A model generated the notes under the pieces. The model saw only the letters and a list, made by a program, of their open reading frames with translations. It searched no databases and was not told where the DNA came from. From Micromonospora_I sp040659735 (GTDB lineage Bacteria > Actinomycetota > Actinomycetes > Mycobacteriales > Micromonosporaceae): 64,000 bases of DNA. How positions within the stretch are numbered: the stretch's first letter is position 1; every line of letters starts with the position of its first letter. This document shows, piece after piece, positions 45,747 to 55,035 of this stretch. The stretch is taken from the NCBI RefSeq assembly GCF_040659735.1, contig NZ_JBFANZ010000007.1, positions 105,473 to 169,472 on the forward strand. The letters are read 5' to 3'. Made by a program: the position numbers and the translations under genes.

Positions 45747-46571
45747 TCAGGGCGTAACATGACCAGTCCGGCCAGGCAGGGCGTCCTCCTGTGGGCATCC
45801 TCGGATTGCCCGAACAGCGGCGATCACGCGGAGCGCCGCCCTTTGCGGCTCTTCGTGTTCCCAAATTCGAATTGACTGCCACCCGCCCTCAGCGAGCAGC
45901 CGATCCGTCTCGACGTCGCGCGCCCTGTTGCCATTAATCTTAGTATGCCAGAACTGCTGGTTCTCGCGGGCCGGCCGGTAGTGTTCAGAGCAGCCATGCC
46001 AATAGCATCCGTCGACGAAGACAGCAATCTTTGCGCCAAGGAACACCACGTCCGCAGTCCGGCGCAGCTTCTTCAAGGGCCGCATATTAACCCGATATCT
46101 GAGTCCACTTCGGAACAATATGGAGCGGAGCTGGCGTTCCGGCTGCGTATCGCGGCCCCTATTGCCCTGCATCGACAAGCGGACAGCTGGCGACTTGGCC
46201 CATGAACCGGGAACCGGCGCGGGCAGAGCGAGTAAACCCTTCTCCCGCGCCAGCCGCCAACCCTCCGCCAGATTAAGAGCACGGGTGGCCCTGCGGACCT
46301 CTCCTAAATATCTGCTTGGCGAGCGGCCGCGATCCGACCAGCGCAGATACGCTCGGAGCCTCCTGGTCTTCGGGAGAAGCTTCAGCTCGACCGAGGCGCG
46401 TGCCTGACGGCCGCCGTCGAGATCAACCCACCGGCGATCGGGACCGCCGGCGGCTCGGTCTTGTTCCGCCGTTACCGCTCGCCGGCTGCGTCCCTTACGG
46501 CCTTTCCAGGCCCGCTCAGGAGGGAGCGCATCGGCCCATGCGCCGTCGACCCGCCCTTCACCGCCGGTCAT
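45747..46571 (-). CDS. vsr: very short patch repair endonuclease (Vsr) with N-terminal extension
   Basis: This 274-residue protein carries a Vsr domain in its C-terminal half: TQPERQLRSILFRSGLRYR, KLRRTADVVFLGAKIAVFVDGCYWHGC and FWHTKINGNRARDVETDRLLAEGGW. The catalytic Asp lies in FVDGCYWHGC. Vsr nicks next to T:G mismatches that arise from deamination of 5-methylcytosine, and Vsr genes usually accompany C5 methylases. Its ATG overlaps the methyltransferase stop as ATGA. The N-terminal about 130 residues are Arg-rich and not part of the known Vsr fold. The stop lies one base past the end of the IS481 gene, so the extreme C-terminus may have been changed by the insertion. Confidence 0.88.
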   Translation of the reverse strand: MTGGEGRVDGAWADALPPERAWKGRKGRSRRAVTAEQDRAAGGPDRRWVDLDGGRQARASVELKLLPKTRRLRAYLRWSDRGRSPSRYLGEVRRATRALNLAEGWRLAREKGLLALPAPVPGSWAKSPAVRLSMQGNRGRDTQPERQLRSILFRSGLRYRVNMRPLKKLRRTADVVFLGAKIAVFVDGCYWHGCSEHYRPARENQQFWHTKINGNRARDVETDRLLAEGGWQSIRIWEHEEPQRAALRVIAAVRAIRGCPQEDALPGRTGHVTP

Positions 46572-47872
46572 CGTCGGCTTTCGGCCTCATCCAGCGCCAC
46601 AGCGATAGCACGTGCAAAGAACTCGCCCAACCGCACCGGGACCGCATTCCCGAGCTGGCGCATCTGCTCACTTCTGGGGCCCTTGAGGATCCAGCGATCG
46701 GGGAAGGTCATCACCCGCGCCACCTCCCGGACCGTCATATATCGATGGCGATACTTCAGCGGACTGTTGGCGGCAGGCTCGGAGAGCAGGTCGTCGGTGA
46801 GCATTACCGATTCGCCGCCCGGAACCCCGTGCACCCCAGCTTTCACAGTCTTCGCGGGCCGATCCAGCTCGTTCGGCGTGTGGCCTTGATAGATGCGAGC
46901 GTCTGGCCAACCAATGTGGTCGAGCACGCCACCGAGTTGGTACTCACGACGGTCCAGCTTGTCCCAGGGGACCGGCGGCAGCGGCCGCTGCCGGTCGATT
47001 TCCTCCTTGAGCGCGTCGCGCAGGGTCAGCCAGGGAAGCTTTCCGTCATCGAAGGGGATCACCTTCGGTAGCCGCGACTCTACGCGTTCCCGAACGTGGT
47101 ACGGCACTTCCGGGTGCTTCCGCCAATACGAGCCGTCCTGAATGGAGCGAAGGAGCGCGGCTTCGGAGTGAGTCGGCGCGATGGACTCCTTGAACCGCGT
47201 CAAGTCGACTTCCAGGTCGCACCGGAAGGCGACGATGATGATCCGGTTGCGTATCTGCGGCACCCCATAGTCGGCCGCGTTCACCCGAGTGGTTACGACC
47301 TCGTACCGCTTCTTCGGGTCGGTGGGGGCCTCCGACAGACGCGCTTGGAGAGCGGCGTCGTGTTCGCGCCAGTTAACCCCTTCTTCGCGCTGCTCGAAAG
47401 GCAGGGCGAGCTCACGCTCGATGTAATCGAAATAGGGCCGAAACGACGGACGCAGCAAACCCTGAACGTTCTCGCAGATGACGACCTTGGGCTGAATCTC
47501 CCGGATTGCCCGGAACATCTCGGGGAACATATTCCGCCGGTCCTCGTCACCCTTGGCGACTCCGCCAAGGCTGAAGGGCTGACACGGCGGCCCACCGGCA
47601 AGCAGATCGACCTGATCCCACAAGTGGTCGAACTTGATTTCGCGCACATCCCCAGGGATCAACGGCCACGCCTGTCCGGCCGGGGGGATGAACTCCTCAT
47701 CGCCGCGGCCCTCCGCCTTGTTGGCATCTAGTGTCTTGCAGGCCCACTTGACGAGTTCGTTGACCAGGAGGGGACGGAAGCCAGCTCGGTGGACCGCCAT
47801 CGCTAGCCCGCCGCCGCCGGCGAACAGCTCGACCGAGGTGCGGTCCTTCGGCTCCCCCCGCTGCTCAAGCAT
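46568..47872 (-). CDS. C5-cytosine DNA methyltransferase
   Basis: This 434-residue enzyme has the ordered C5-MTase motifs: I, VELFAGGGGLAMAVHRAG (residues about 14-30); IV with the catalytic Cys, GGPPCQPFSLGG (about 93); VI, ENVQGLL; VIII, QIRNRIIIVAF; and X, QLGNAVPVRLGEFFA at the C-terminus. A target-recognition region of about 120 residues separates VIII and IX. It would methylate cytosine in a specific sequence, protecting the host from a linked nuclease. The start was placed at MLEQRGEP because a TATGCT box lies six bases upstream. Translation of Vsr is coupled to it. Confidence 0.93.
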   Translation of the reverse strand: MLEQRGEPKDRTSVELFAGGGGLAMAVHRAGFRPLLVNELVKWACKTLDANKAEGRGDEEFIPPAGQAWPLIPGDVREIKFDHLWDQVDLLAGGPPCQPFSLGGVAKGDEDRRNMFPEMFRAIREIQPKVVICENVQGLLRPSFRPYFDYIERELALPFEQREEGVNWREHDAALQARLSEAPTDPKKRYEVVTTRVNAADYGVPQIRNRIIIVAFRCDLEVDLTRFKESIAPTHSEAALLRSIQDGSYWRKHPEVPYHVRERVESRLPKVIPFDDGKLPWLTLRDALKEEIDRQRPLPPVPWDKLDRREYQLGGVLDHIGWPDARIYQGHTPNELDRPAKTVKAGVHGVPGGESVMLTDDLLSEPAANSPLKYRHRYMTVREVARVMTFPDRWILKGPRSEQMRQLGNAVPVRLGEFFARAIAVALDEAESRR

Positions 47873-48033
47873 TGCGGAAGCATACCGCGGAGTTGTGGAT
47901 CTTAGAAGCCGGCTCGCCGGCCGCCGCTCGCCGCCTGTTATCCCCGGCCACCAGGAGTCCGCTATACATTGGCTCGTCCTCCGATCGTCCGCGACCGTCA
48001 TCTACCTGAGCCGTGACTCAACAAGGGGAAAAC

Positions 48034-48456
48034 ATGGCCACCTGGAACGTGGGGCCCTTCGACAATGACGCTGCGGCCGAGTGGTGCGAGCAGTTCGAGG
48101 CAGCCGCGCCGGCCGAACGGACCGAAGCGGTATCGGGAGCGCTGCGGCGAGCAATCGCAGACTCGACTTCTCCCCTATCCGATGTGGCCGCAGCTCAGGC
48201 GGTCGCCGCAGCCGCAGTAACCCTTCAGGCCCACACCGGCTTGCCTGACCTGACGACCCCCCACTCGCCTCGGTTTGTCGACGGCGCCGACTATGTCGAT
48301 GCCAGCCCGGGCCTGCTACGACTCGCCACGGCGGCCTTAGAGGTGATCATGCGGGAGGATTCCTCCTGGCGGCGAAGGTGGGCCGATGACGTCGAGGGTG
48401 ATCTCGCGGTCGAGACATTGGAACGCCTCTACGCGGCGTTAGGCGAAAAGCACTAG
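48034..48456 (+). CDS. DUF4259 protein
   Basis: This 140-residue protein starts MATWNVGPFDNDAAAEWCEQFE, the hallmark of DUF4259, a widespread family of small proteins of unknown function. AAGGGG precedes the ATG. It is transcribed against its neighbours; its stop codon shares CTAG with that of the convergent gene at 48453. It lies inside the restriction island but its family is also found elsewhere, so its role in defence is unclear. Confidence 0.8.
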   Translation: MATWNVGPFDNDAAAEWCEQFEAAAPAERTEAVSGALRRAIADSTSPLSDVAAAQAVAAAAVTLQAHTGLPDLTTPHSPRFVDGADYVDASPGLLRLATAALEVIMREDSSWRRRWADDVEGDLAVETLERLYAALGEKH

Positions 48457-49058
48457 CCCGCCGCTGCTGCTAACCATCGCCGTCGCACGAAATCCACATC
48501 AAGTCCGCAATGCTCAGCGATGCGGCGGAACCGCTTAGATCTCTCGGCATCGACCGGAACAGCGTCGGTACCGTACACAACAATCATTGGACGCTCGGTC
48601 GAGTCGATCGCCTCATTTAACGCCGCCCAGACCAGGTCGCGAAAGTTGCGCACGCGGCCCCAGCACACGTAGCGCTCCCGCGAGCCATCGGTGGCCTTGC
48701 AGTGCATAGGCTTCTCCCGGATGGTTTCCGGCCGTACCTGCCAGTCGGAGCCAAGGATCGGCGGAACGAACTGACTCGGCGGCGTCAAGTGCTTCGAGAC
48801 GAATTGGGCGTACGATCCGAACCTCTCGACCGCGCGCGCGTACTCCTTCAGGGGTCCGTCCTTGAGCCACACTCGCATGCCTTCCGACGTCATGTAGTCG
48901 GCGAGCATCCCTCCGATCGCGTCGTCCTCCACCCAGCGCGTGTAGTAGGCGGTCTTGGCGCGTACCGGGAGTTCCTCCCAGTCGAGCGTGTCCACCTGGC
49001 GATAGAGCTCGCGAATGACCTCGGCGCGGACCTTCTCCGGAACTGTTGGCTCGGGCAA
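48453..49058 (-). CDS. hypothetical protein linked to the Z1 gene
   Basis: This 201-residue protein starts at TTG with an AGGA site just upstream and lies 12 bases after the Z1 gene, so it is cotranscribed. It has no membrane segment. A loosely Rossmann-like core is suggested by ERPMIVVYGTDAVPVDAERSKRFRRIAEHCG. No catalytic motif is recognised. Its place suggests a component of the restriction operon, possibly a target-recognition or accessory subunit. Confidence 0.65.
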   Translation of the reverse strand: MPEPTVPEKVRAEVIRELYRQVDTLDWEELPVRAKTAYYTRWVEDDAIGGMLADYMTSEGMRVWLKDGPLKEYARAVERFGSYAQFVSKHLTPPSQFVPPILGSDWQVRPETIREKPMHCKATDGSRERYVCWGRVRNFRDLVWAALNEAIDSTERPMIVVYGTDAVPVDAERSKRFRRIAEHCGLDVDFVRRRWLAAAAG

Positions 49059-49070
49059 CGTCCTACATCC

Positions 49071-51923
49071 TTACCATGCGTGATTTTCTGTCGGGATGGG
49101 CCGCTTAGGGGCAACCTGGTAAACCAAGGGCCGGGTGCCGGCCGGAACCGCCTTCTCGGGCAGCTCGAGCCGGATCGCCATGACCACATCGTCCGGCCAC
49201 GTGTCATGCGGGATTTCCTCGTAGGCCCGGTCCTTGTCGATCACGGGGTAGATGATCGCGCAGCCGGTCTTTGAGGTTCGACCGGTGAGTGACGCGAGCC
49301 CCGCGCGGTGGAGACTTTCCGAGTTCCCGCGCAGGCTGCCATTCTCGATCTTGCGGCCATGGAGCGAGAACGTGCCGAGGCCGGGAATGGTCACGCCGCG
49401 GTCGGAGCGCCGCTGTGGAAGCACGATGATCCACTTGTCGACGGCCTGGTCGTCCAGGCTCTCAATCCAGGCCAGGTCGGCCTTGAAGGTGTCGTCGGTC
49501 CGCCACTGGAGCTGCTTAAGTACCTTGACCATCTCGGCGTGGGAAACCTCGCCGGTCATCGCATCGAAGCTTCGGGTGCCAGCAGACAACGTGCTCCTGT
49601 TCGACGCGGCCTGCAACAACGGTGTCATGACCTTGACGTTGTTCCTCAGCTTCTCCTGCTCAGCCAAGCCGGGGTAGCCGGAGCTGGGCTCCTTACTCTG
49701 GCTGCGCTTCTCCACGAGCTGGGCGTAGCGCATCTTGTTGGCCGCCGTGGGGCGGAGCCCGTGCCGAGCGACCAAGGGCTGAATGTCAGCCGGGGTGACC
49801 AGGGGACGCCCGTCCGCCATCACCGCGTACTGCCGCAGCTCGTCGCGGAAAAGCTCCTCGTCGCGGCAGGCGGCTTCGAAGGCGTCGCGGATCTTGGCGG
49901 TGATGAACAGGCGGACCAGGTCTCGGTAGCCAGGCCGGAAGCCGAACCAGCGCCCCATCTGCATCAGGGCCTCGGCGTGCCCGACGGTCCGGAGGTAGTA
50001 GGTGATTGTGAGGCCTTCAACGGTGAACCCGCGAGCCAGCTTGTTGCCACCAACCAGGATCCGCCACACCGAGCCACCGTCGAAGTCCAGTTCTTCCTGA
50101 TCCGGCTCCTTGCTACTGTTGATCACCAGTACCGGGTCGCCGTTCGGCGCGATCTTGCGAACGACCCGTCCAATCAGCGGTTCGAGCTCCGCGAACGACG
50201 GGGGCATCGGATATCCCAGACCGAGTCCGTGAGACGCCGGAGCGAAGTCAGTGTCATAGAGCTTGCGGAGCCTCTTCATGCCGGGGGCAAGGATGTGGCC
50301 CGACCTACTCCACAGTTCTTGAATAGTCTCCGCGCGGATCTTGTGCTTGGCCTTCTTGGCGGCCTCGTGCACGAGCATCGTGTGGTGCCGGTAATGATCC
50401 TCATCGGGGTTCAGCCCTTGCCGGTACAGCTTAATGGCACCGGCTAGCACGAACGAGTCGAGTGCCTGCTGGAAAGCGAACTCCTCGTCACCGTCGTCGA
50501 TCAGGCGGACATGAACCTTTTCCTTCGAGTTCGAGAAAGTCCGCTCCGACTCGGGAACCGAGGAATCAATGTCGTGGAAATCCTCAACACCCATGTAATC
50601 CAGAGGTCGGCGCAGGGCGAGCAGGTAGTCCGACGGGAACACATCGTTCTTGTCCGTGTAATCGCTGAAGACGTTCGCGAACGGTGTCGCGGTGTACCCC
50701 ACGTATTGCACCCGATGCAGCATTTGGAGCAGCGTCGAGATGCGCTCGTTGATCGTGGTGCGTTCCTTCTTGGCGCCCGGCGACTGCTTCTCCGGGTCGA
50801 CGGTGTTGATGGACGCCTGGTCGGACTCGTCGTCGATGATGAGAGCGGGGATGTCCTCGAGCCGGTCGGCATTGTTCTTCAGGTCCGAGATGAGGTTCTG
50901 CAGTACCGACTCGTTCTTCTTGACCACGATGAGCCGAGCGTCGGTGGGGTACAGATTCTCCGGGCTCCAGACGGGCTTGGTCTTGTCCGTGCGCTCGAAT
51001 TCCAGCGCCGGCAAGCCCTGCTGGAGGGAGCGGTAGTCAAAGCGACGGGTCGTCATCCGCCGGATCTCGGGCTTGCCCAGGGTCCTCGGCTGCACCCCGT
51101 ACCGATTGAACCGGCCTTTGATCCAATCATCCTCATTTAGGTAGTCGATATGCTTAGCGGCCTCGATGTCGTTTTCGTCGATGCCGCGGAGGATGTTCTC
51201 CCGCCCGACCAGCTCCATGTCCAGCCGCCGCTGGGTCTGTTCCCGAAGCAGGTTGGTCGTGCCGGTCATCACAATGATAAGGCGGTAGCCCGCGTCGATT
51301 GCCTTAGCGATGACCCCGGCAAAGTTCGCCGTCTTACCGCTCTGCACGTACCCGACAACCAGCCCCCTAGTTGTAACCGGCTTACTTTGGGCCGGGTTGG
51401 CGAAGCGTTCCAGTACCCGGCTCGTGGCTGCATCCAGACGAGTGATCGCCTCGGCATTCCACTTCCTCCGCTTACGGAGGTAGGCCACGTAGTGGCTCCA
51501 GTAGAAGTCGCGTTGCCGCTGAAAGTCGGCGGTGTACCACGGTTCCCACTTGCCCGCGATCACGGTGTCGTCGTCGGTGGCGATCGAGAAGTGGTCGGCG
51601 AACTCGGCGGCCGTCTTGTCGCCGAGGCCGAGCAGCTTCATGATCCGTGCACGTCGCATCTCAGTGTTCGGTCTGGTGTCACCCATCCACAGGCCCGGCT
51701 CGATGGGTGTGTGGTCCCAGGTGGCCAGCCGAATATGCAGCTGCACCCGGAGCTCGTCATTCGGGTCGGCGGCCGCGACATACTCCCGCAGACGGTCCTC
51801 TGACACATCGAGGTCGGGCTCGATGTCCTCCGCCTCGACGGCGGCCCGCCGCACCAGCGCCTTCGGCCCGCTGACCATTGCGCCGAGAGCACCGAGGTAC
51901 GCGTTGACCAGTGGTTCGTTCAT
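49071..51923 (-). CDS. Z1-domain P-loop ATPase/endonuclease-associated protein
   Basis: This 950-residue protein has a P-loop GYVQSGKT (Lys near 197), a following block IVMTGTTNLLREQT, a Walker-B-like ALIIDDESDQAS near residue 370 and a helicase-like VGYTATPFANV motif. The central Z1 region is near residues 420-620 (LAGAIKLYRQG, GGNKLARGFTVEGLTITYYLR). Z1 proteins are linked by comparative genomics to restriction-modification operons with MutL/MORC-like ATPases and C5 methylases. It probably translocates or remodels DNA for cleavage by the neighbouring nuclease domain. The ATG follows GAGGAC and begins 7 bases after the preceding gene. Confidence 0.88.
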   Translation of the reverse strand: MNEPLVNAYLGALGAMVSGPKALVRRAAVEAEDIEPDLDVSEDRLREYVAAADPNDELRVQLHIRLATWDHTPIEPGLWMGDTRPNTEMRRARIMKLLGLGDKTAAEFADHFSIATDDDTVIAGKWEPWYTADFQRQRDFYWSHYVAYLRKRRKWNAEAITRLDAATSRVLERFANPAQSKPVTTRGLVVGYVQSGKTANFAGVIAKAIDAGYRLIIVMTGTTNLLREQTQRRLDMELVGRENILRGIDENDIEAAKHIDYLNEDDWIKGRFNRYGVQPRTLGKPEIRRMTTRRFDYRSLQQGLPALEFERTDKTKPVWSPENLYPTDARLIVVKKNESVLQNLISDLKNNADRLEDIPALIIDDESDQASINTVDPEKQSPGAKKERTTINERISTLLQMLHRVQYVGYTATPFANVFSDYTDKNDVFPSDYLLALRRPLDYMGVEDFHDIDSSVPESERTFSNSKEKVHVRLIDDGDEEFAFQQALDSFVLAGAIKLYRQGLNPDEDHYRHHTMLVHEAAKKAKHKIRAETIQELWSRSGHILAPGMKRLRKLYDTDFAPASHGLGLGYPMPPSFAELEPLIGRVVRKIAPNGDPVLVINSSKEPDQEELDFDGGSVWRILVGGNKLARGFTVEGLTITYYLRTVGHAEALMQMGRWFGFRPGYRDLVRLFITAKIRDAFEAACRDEELFRDELRQYAVMADGRPLVTPADIQPLVARHGLRPTAANKMRYAQLVEKRSQSKEPSSGYPGLAEQEKLRNNVKVMTPLLQAASNRSTLSAGTRSFDAMTGEVSHAEMVKVLKQLQWRTDDTFKADLAWIESLDDQAVDKWIIVLPQRRSDRGVTIPGLGTFSLHGRKIENGSLRGNSESLHRAGLASLTGRTSKTGCAIIYPVIDKDRAYEEIPHDTWPDDVVMAIRLELPEKAVPAGTRPLVYQVAPKRPIPTENHAW

Positions 51924-51930
51924 GATGTCC

Positions 51931-52905
51931 TCACGATCCGAGTGCGGCGACGATGACTGCGGGAATGGCGAGCGGGCTGGCGATGCCGTCCAGGTCAACT
52001 CGATAGCGAACCTGGATCAACCGAGCGATCGGCACGCCAGCTCGCTGGAGGGTGTCCGGCACCAACCGCGGGAACTGCTCATCCACCTGGAAGGCGGCGC
52101 TCTCCGTACGACGCTCCCAGCGCGAGGTCAGCAGCAGGGCGTAGGCGGCCGACCACCCGGCCGTGCTCAGCTTCGCGTCGAAGTCATCGCGAGTCGTGCT
52201 GCCGAGAGTTGATCCCACCTCGTCGATCAGTTCCGGCAGCGTCTTTCCAAAGCCTGCACCCGCAGCAGTCAGTTGGTGCGACACGAGCCACAGCGGCCGG
52301 TCCGTCGTGGGCTGCAGCTGGGTGAGCGAATCGATCCAATGAGCGCGGCGCTCACTGATCGTCGTCTTTACCTCGACATCTGCGGCAGGCAGGCCGAAGT
52401 CATGTTCCTCGCCCTGCGGACCTCGCCAGGCACCCACTGCCGCCGAACCGCCGACTCTCGCCGCCAGGCCACGGAGCGTCAATAACTCGCCGAACAAGCC
52501 GATCTCGCGCTCTTGGGAGATCGACTTCGGTTCACGGAGGAGGGAGGCCAACTGTCCGAGCGTCTCCCGCAGCGCGTGGGCGGGCTTCATCCCCTCTATC
52601 TGGATACGGTCGGCCATCGAACAGAGCACTGGGTACGCATCACGGAACAGGGCTGCCGCGACAACGACCACTTCCAGATACTGCTGTCCCTCGTGATCCG
52701 CCACACGAGCGACGATGTTGTTCAGCCCGGTGACCGGAACATGAGCGTCCGGGTCGACTTCGATCCGCAGACCGAGCTCCGGCTTCGCCGGTCGAACGAA
52801 CACGGACACTGCCGGTGTCCCGCGGATCGGCAGGACGACCGGAACTTCGCTTGCGAGATACCGATCGAAGCTCTCGACCGAGACATGACGTCTATCCACG
52901 TTCAC
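51931..52905 (-). CDS. PD-(D/E)XK nuclease-like protein (DUF4420)
   Basis: This 324-residue protein has the blocks EREIGLFGELLTLRGL and EHDFGLPAADVEVKTTISERRAHW, matching the E-(D)-ExK active-site spacing of the PD-(D/E)XK superfamily DUF4420 group. The GTG start overlaps the ATPase stop as GTGA, and the next gene starts 7 bases downstream. In this operon it is the most probable DNA-cleaving subunit. The second half is beta-rich and not assigned. Confidence 0.83.
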   Translation of the reverse strand: MNVDRRHVSVESFDRYLASEVPVVLPIRGTPAVSVFVRPAKPELGLRIEVDPDAHVPVTGLNNIVARVADHEGQQYLEVVVVAAALFRDAYPVLCSMADRIQIEGMKPAHALRETLGQLASLLREPKSISQEREIGLFGELLTLRGLAARVGGSAAVGAWRGPQGEEHDFGLPAADVEVKTTISERRAHWIDSLTQLQPTTDRPLWLVSHQLTAAGAGFGKTLPELIDEVGSTLGSTTRDDFDAKLSTAGWSAAYALLLTSRWERRTESAAFQVDEQFPRLVPDTLQRAGVPIARLIQVRYRVDLDGIASPLAIPAVIVAALGS

Positions 52906-54407
52906 CGCCGCTCCGCTTGCACAGCGGTGGTGAGAACGGACTGCCACAGATCGATATTGTCCTTGTCGCGCGCACCGTGGTAGTTGCCCTCGAACGAATC
53001 CGCCACCAACAGGTACAACAATGCTTTGACCAACGGAAGATCATTCAGGCCACCGTGCTTGCCGCCGAGCAGCATCTTGCGGTAGCGCTTGTTGAGCCAC
53101 AACGTGCTTTGTTCTCGATCCACCTGGAAGAACGAGTCGTCCGCGAAGGTCGCCCAGCGGATTTCGATAGGATCACGGCCAAGGATCGGTGGCACCTCCT
53201 TACGGATCACGTCCTTAACGGTGGACGGCAGGCCGGACCCGGGATGAATCATCGCAGTTCGCTTCATCGAGCGGGCGCTCGCCGTGCGATAGACCTGCTC
53301 GGCAAGGTCAAAGTAATCATTGAAGCTAGTGCCGTCGGACGACCGAGCTGCTGCGGCAAGGCGGGAAAACTCCAGTCCGACGAGCACCCGGGACTTCTCC
53401 GCGTTCATGTGAAACAGACCGGCGACGTCTCCGTCAATGTCGACCTCGACTCGCGCCAGCTGCAGCTTCGCGTGCGCCACGTGGATTCCTTCCCAGCCGC
53501 CGAACTGCAGCAGCCGGTCCCGCCGGTAGAAGTAAAGCCCCTGATAGTCGCCGGGCGTCCCCCGCAGCCGGTAGGACAGGGTGCTGCTCTTGCCCGGCCA
53601 GATGTGGCATTTGAAGGAGATGTCGACACCGTCGACGGTTGCGGTCAGAGTCTTGGGGTAGCCCTCTGCACCCGGCCGTGAGTATGCGAACGGGTTCAGC
53701 GGGGTGACTGGGATCGGAGGTCCGAGATATGCCTCATCTACGTTGTAGACCTCGAAGTCGACGCTCAGCCGCTCCTGTTCGAGGAAGCGATGGAACACGA
53801 TCCCGAGATGCTGGCACGCGCCGGTGATTAGCCGATCGATGAAGATCTCAACGCGATGCGCCTCCGACCCGGCAGGGAAAGTGACGACATCATCCCACCG
53901 GATGATGGTTCCAGACTTGCCGAGTGAGATTCGCCAGTCCCGTTCGAACTCTGCGGTGACGAACGGAGCGGGAACGACGTCGCACGAGAAGTCCCGCTTC
54001 GTCGCGGTGTTCACCCGCCACCTGCGGCCGACCGGGTCGTGCCCGGCAGCGCGGGACATGACGGTGAGGCTGCGTGCCTGACTGAACGACGCAGCCTTGA
54101 GTCCAAGCCCGAAGTGTCCGAGGTCAGAATTCTCGTAGTCACGCCGCCCGCCTACCGTCATGGCCGTATCTATCTTGTCGGGAGCCATGCCTCGGCCATT
54201 GTCGACCACATAGAGCACGCGCGGAAGACCGCCTGCGACTACGAGCCTGATCACGACATTTGTGGCACCGGCGTCGACCGAGTTGTCAACCAGGTCAGCG
54301 AGCGCCGTCTCAAGCGAGTGGTTCCGCCCGATGGCGTCGAGCGCTCTCGGATCCGGTGGCAGGTCGATACTGCCGTCAGTTGGAACATCCGGGATCCAGT
54401 CGCTCAC
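52902..54407 (-). CDS. GHKL ATPase, MORC/MutL-like
   Basis: This 501-residue protein has an N-terminal GHKL ATP-binding domain: N box with catalytic Glu and Asn in ALADLVDNSVDAGATN (residues about 36-51), G1 box DNGRGM and G2 box LGHFGLGLKAASFS. The rest resembles the transducer and C-terminal domains of MORC-like proteins. Such ATPases gate DNA by dimerisation and occur with Z1 proteins and nucleases in restriction operons. It starts at GTG overlapping the truncated DUF262 gene (GTGA). The nuclease-like gene downstream is translationally coupled to it. Confidence 0.86.
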   Translation of the reverse strand: MSDWIPDVPTDGSIDLPPDPRALDAIGRNHSLETALADLVDNSVDAGATNVVIRLVVAGGLPRVLYVVDNGRGMAPDKIDTAMTVGGRRDYENSDLGHFGLGLKAASFSQARSLTVMSRAAGHDPVGRRWRVNTATKRDFSCDVVPAPFVTAEFERDWRISLGKSGTIIRWDDVVTFPAGSEAHRVEIFIDRLITGACQHLGIVFHRFLEQERLSVDFEVYNVDEAYLGPPIPVTPLNPFAYSRPGAEGYPKTLTATVDGVDISFKCHIWPGKSSTLSYRLRGTPGDYQGLYFYRRDRLLQFGGWEGIHVAHAKLQLARVEVDIDGDVAGLFHMNAEKSRVLVGLEFSRLAAAARSSDGTSFNDYFDLAEQVYRTASARSMKRTAMIHPGSGLPSTVKDVIRKEVPPILGRDPIEIRWATFADDSFFQVDREQSTLWLNKRYRKMLLGGKHGGLNDLPLVKALLYLLVADSFEGNYHGARDKDNIDLWQSVLTTAVQAERR

Positions 54408-54781
54408 CGCGCCTCCAGCATTCGCTCGGGCGCCGACCGAGCCACAGCATATGTCGAATCTCCGTCAGCCCCAGAAGACACTTGGAGGGTGATGAGGCCT
54501 TGCTGCCTGTCGATCATCTTCATAGCGAGGACCGGACCCGGCGCCGGGGGCAGCCGTTCCAGCGCGATCGCTCCGAGGAACTGGCTTCGGGGCGGCTGTC
54601 CGGCCAAGGCCCTAGTCCCGCTCATCTCTGCCTCAACTTTCTCGGCTGCCACCCGGACATTGGACCAGAGCGGCTCCCAGTTCCGCTCTTGCTCCCACAC
54701 GTAGGGGCGTTGGAGGACTCGAATGACGTGCCGGCGATTCGCGCCGAAGACGTTCACGAGCTGGACGGTATCCGCTTTCAT
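54404..54781 (-). pseudogene. truncated DUF262 (GmrS-type) gene
   Basis: The 125-residue frame begins like DUF262 proteins (MKADTVQLVNVFGANRRHVIRVLQRPYVWEQERNWEPLW) up to AIALERLP, but the signature (I)DGQQR is changed to IDRQQG and the frame ends soon after (PERMLEAR) where intact DUF262 proteins continue for hundreds of residues. It looks like a recombinational remnant of a type IV GmrSD-like restriction protein. Both ends overlap neighbouring frames by ATGA/GTGA, so it may still be translated as a fragment. Confidence 0.7.
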
Positions 54782-55035
54782 ACGCGCTCTCCCCGGGTGG
54801 TCGGTGCGTGTGGCGGGTGGTTCAGGACATGTGTGAGGAAAACGTCCACCACCGGTTGCTGGCGATAACCAACTCCTCGTCGGTGAACAACGGCCGAAAC
54901 CGTGGCCAAATCACCACCGCCTCGGCCGTCGGCCAGGGAGGTAGCACGGTCCAGGATCAGCGACGACGGCTTCGCCGGGGAGGTGGTGCGGGAGAGCACG
55001 TGAGCGCTCTGACTCGTTGGTGCGGCTTCACACAC
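54778..55035 (-). CDS. doubtful small frame between SF1 ATPase and DUF262 remnant
   Basis: The frame encodes 85 residues, with a coding-like tail RRGVGYRQQPVVDVFLTHVLNHPPHAPTTRGERV overlapping the DUF262 start as ATGA. It overlaps the end of the SF1 gene by 8 bases. No family is recognised and the N-terminal half is low-complexity (Ser, Thr, Pro), so it may be a remnant of another gene or a false frame. Confidence 0.35.
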   Translation of the reverse strand: MCEAAPTSQSAHVLSRTTSPAKPSSLILDRATSLADGRGGGDLATVSAVVHRRGVGYRQQPVVDVFLTHVLNHPPHAPTTRGERV

